Source: Clostridia bacterium
Lineage (GTDB): Bacteria; Bacillota_A; Clostridia; Oscillospirales; Acutalibacteraceae
Assembly: GCA_024699005.1 (NCBI GenBank)
Contig: JAILQN010000241.1
Span: 1-23,046, forward strand
Length of the DNA stretch: 23,046 nt
Direction of reading: 5' to 3'
Shown: in pieces, positions 21,985 to 23,046 of the stretch
Position numbering within the stretch: position 1 is the stretch's first letter
How the letters are laid out: each line of letters opens with the position of its first letter
The notes under the pieces: generated by a model
Told to the model about the DNA's origin: nothing
Database searches by the model: none
What the model saw: the letters and a program-made list of their open reading frames with translations, nothing else
Program-made: the position numbers and the translations under genes

Positions 21985-23046
21985 TCAGCTGTCCGCTGCA
22001 TTCTCCGCGTTCGCCTGTTCCGCCAGGCGTTTCTCACGCTCGGCAGCCAGCGCCCTGCTTTTCTCCAGCTCCAGATACATGGTCTCGCGGGTCTTTCTGT
22101 CTATATTGTAAAGAAGCATGGGAGCCATGGACAGAAGATCGAAAACAAGCCTCGGCCCGAAGATGGTCAGGAACATCCTCCACTTCGTATCAATGGTCTG
22201 CTCCACATCCACGCCGATCTGGAAGCCTGCCCAGCGCTCCAGCAGCCAGCCGTTAACAAGTCTGAGCAGTATATCCCGCACCTTGGAGAAATAATTCGAC
22301 ACCAGGCTGATGGTCGCCTCCACCCTGAATCCGTTTTTCCACTCGCAGTAGTCCAGCACCTCGAAGTTGATCTCGTCTCCTATGACCTGCTTCGTGCCGT
22401 AGAAGACCATCTCAAGGCAGTCGCCCAGAGCGAATACCGCGGTCATGGGCCATTTTTTCAGGTACATTCCATTCTCTTTGCCCCCGATAAGACCGAACAG
22501 GAAGAACACCGTCTCGCTCACCCAGATGGAGCCCCGCTGCAGAAGCCACAGGGTCTTGGTCGAAAAGCGTCTGCGGAACTTCGGGACCAAGGCGTAGCTG
22601 TAATAGGAGATGGGGCCGCCGGGTATGCCGGCGATGGTCGGCAGCATATTGAAATGCACTATGTCGGAATAATACAGGGTCTCCGGCGTGCCGATGTTGA
22701 TGCCGTCCACCATCTGCGACAGGGTGTATACAAGCAGCGGACGGTTTCTGAATACCGACAGGAATCCGTGTACGGGATTCGGACGCTTGACCGACTGCGC
22801 GACCCTCTCTTTGCTGACTATTATCCAGTACAGGCTCGCAAGAGAAGTAAGGACCCACAGAACAGACTTGAAGGTCACGAACATTTTGACCACGCCGGAA
22901 GATATAACTCCCTTATAGATTATATCCAGCAGCAGACTCATTATCTGCTCAGGCGTTTTTTCAAAGAAATTCATGAACCGCGCCATCGTCAGGAGCGACG
23001 TCCTCTCGTTCGGGTTGGGCGTGAACACGTTGGCTATATAGCCGCC
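21985..23046 (-). CDS. GPH-type (MelB-like) cation:sugar symporter, C-terminal part
   Basis: The frame is open to the window edge, so the N-terminus is missing; the GTG at 23028 is internal (preceded by GGYIAN in frame). About 353 residues are visible. The stretch ANVFTPNPNERTSLLTMARF is the cytoplasmic loop after an early helix of the glycoside-pentoside-hexuronide transporters, and DYCEWKNGFRVEATISLVSNYFSKV near residue 225 is the family's second conserved loop. Many hydrophobic helices lie between and after. The C-terminus is a charged helical tail (RKTRETMYLELEKSRALAAEREKRLAEQ) that could form a coiled coil. Such carriers import sugars with Na+ or H+. The position beside a GH31 enzyme suggests oligosaccharide or monosaccharide uptake, but the two genes are convergent and so not one operon. 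Confidence 0.85.
   Translation of the reverse strand, partial: GGYIANVFTPNPNERTSLLTMARFMNFFEKTPEQIMSLLLDIIYKGVISSGVVKMFVTFKSVLWVLTSLASLYWIIVSKERVAQSVKRPNPVHGFLSVFRNRPLLVYTLSQMVDGINIGTPETLYYSDIVHFNMLPTIAGIPGGPISYYSYALVPKFRRRFSTKTLWLLQRGSIWVSETVFFLFGLIGGKENGMYLKKWPMTAVFALGDCLEMVFYGTKQVIGDEINFEVLDYCEWKNGFRVEATISLVSNYFSKVRDILLRLVNGWLLERWAGFQIGVDVEQTIDTKWRMFLTIFGPRLVFDLLSMAPMLLYNIDRKTRETMYLELEKSRALAAEREKRLAEQANAENAADS

Noticed and set aside
1..23046. tRNA or rRNA genes
   Set aside because: No tRNA-like CCA ends with T-loop GTTCGAATC-type signatures and no rRNA motifs were seen on either strand.

Overview
The window looks like a chromosomal segment of an anaerobic, polysaccharide-degrading Clostridia-type Firmicute, probably an uncultured gut or rumen relative of the Oscillospiraceae/Ruminococcaceae. 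This rests on two type I dockerin proteins, secreted GH43 and GH31 glycosidases, sigma-A promoters, AGGAGG-like ribosome sites, a SecA with a CXCX8CC tail, a membrane-anchored parvulin foldase and a sortase-like tail. Base composition looks moderately GC-rich in genes and AT-rich between them. The taxonomic placement is inference.

Layout on the + strand: the 3' end of a secreted protein, possibly an alpha/beta hydrolase (to 682); a CstA-family carrier (1005-2426); a membrane-anchored parvulin peptidyl-prolyl isomerase (2556-4403); a sugar isomerase/epimerase-like TIM barrel (4525-5370); a small dockerin protein (5434-6138); a probable wall-anchored repeat protein (6298-6912); a GH43 plus dockerin/Ig-like pair behind a perfect-consensus promoter (6976-10445); endonuclease III (10660-11292); SecA (11444-14173) with a COG3910-like ATPase (14198-15061); and a small two-helix membrane protein (15289-15666). 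On the - strand follow a secreted transglutaminase-like protein (15990-17612, GTG start) and an adenylate-forming ligase (17830-19518). A GH31 glycosidase (19771-21909, +) then converges on a GPH-type sugar symporter that runs off the window (21985-23046, -). There is no transposase, CRISPR array, rRNA or tRNA.

Functionally, the secreted glycosidases, dockerin proteins, symporter and isomerase fit glycan capture and breakdown outside the cell followed by sugar import. The foldase and SecA serve secretion. No cohesin or scaffoldin lies in the window.

The most unusual feature is in the spacers. Several hold degenerate tandem arrays with a strict 7-nt period but a different word in each place: CTCAAAA, GAGATCG, AGGTRAC, GGATCWG, ATTCATT. 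In two spacers the arrays are inverted pairs facing each other: 10443-10479 with 10614-10650 (35 of 37 positions complementary) and 11280-11300 with 11352-11386. The upstream array tends to contain the stop codon of the gene before it, and the downstream array sits just before the next start. I know of no described element in Clostridia with these properties.
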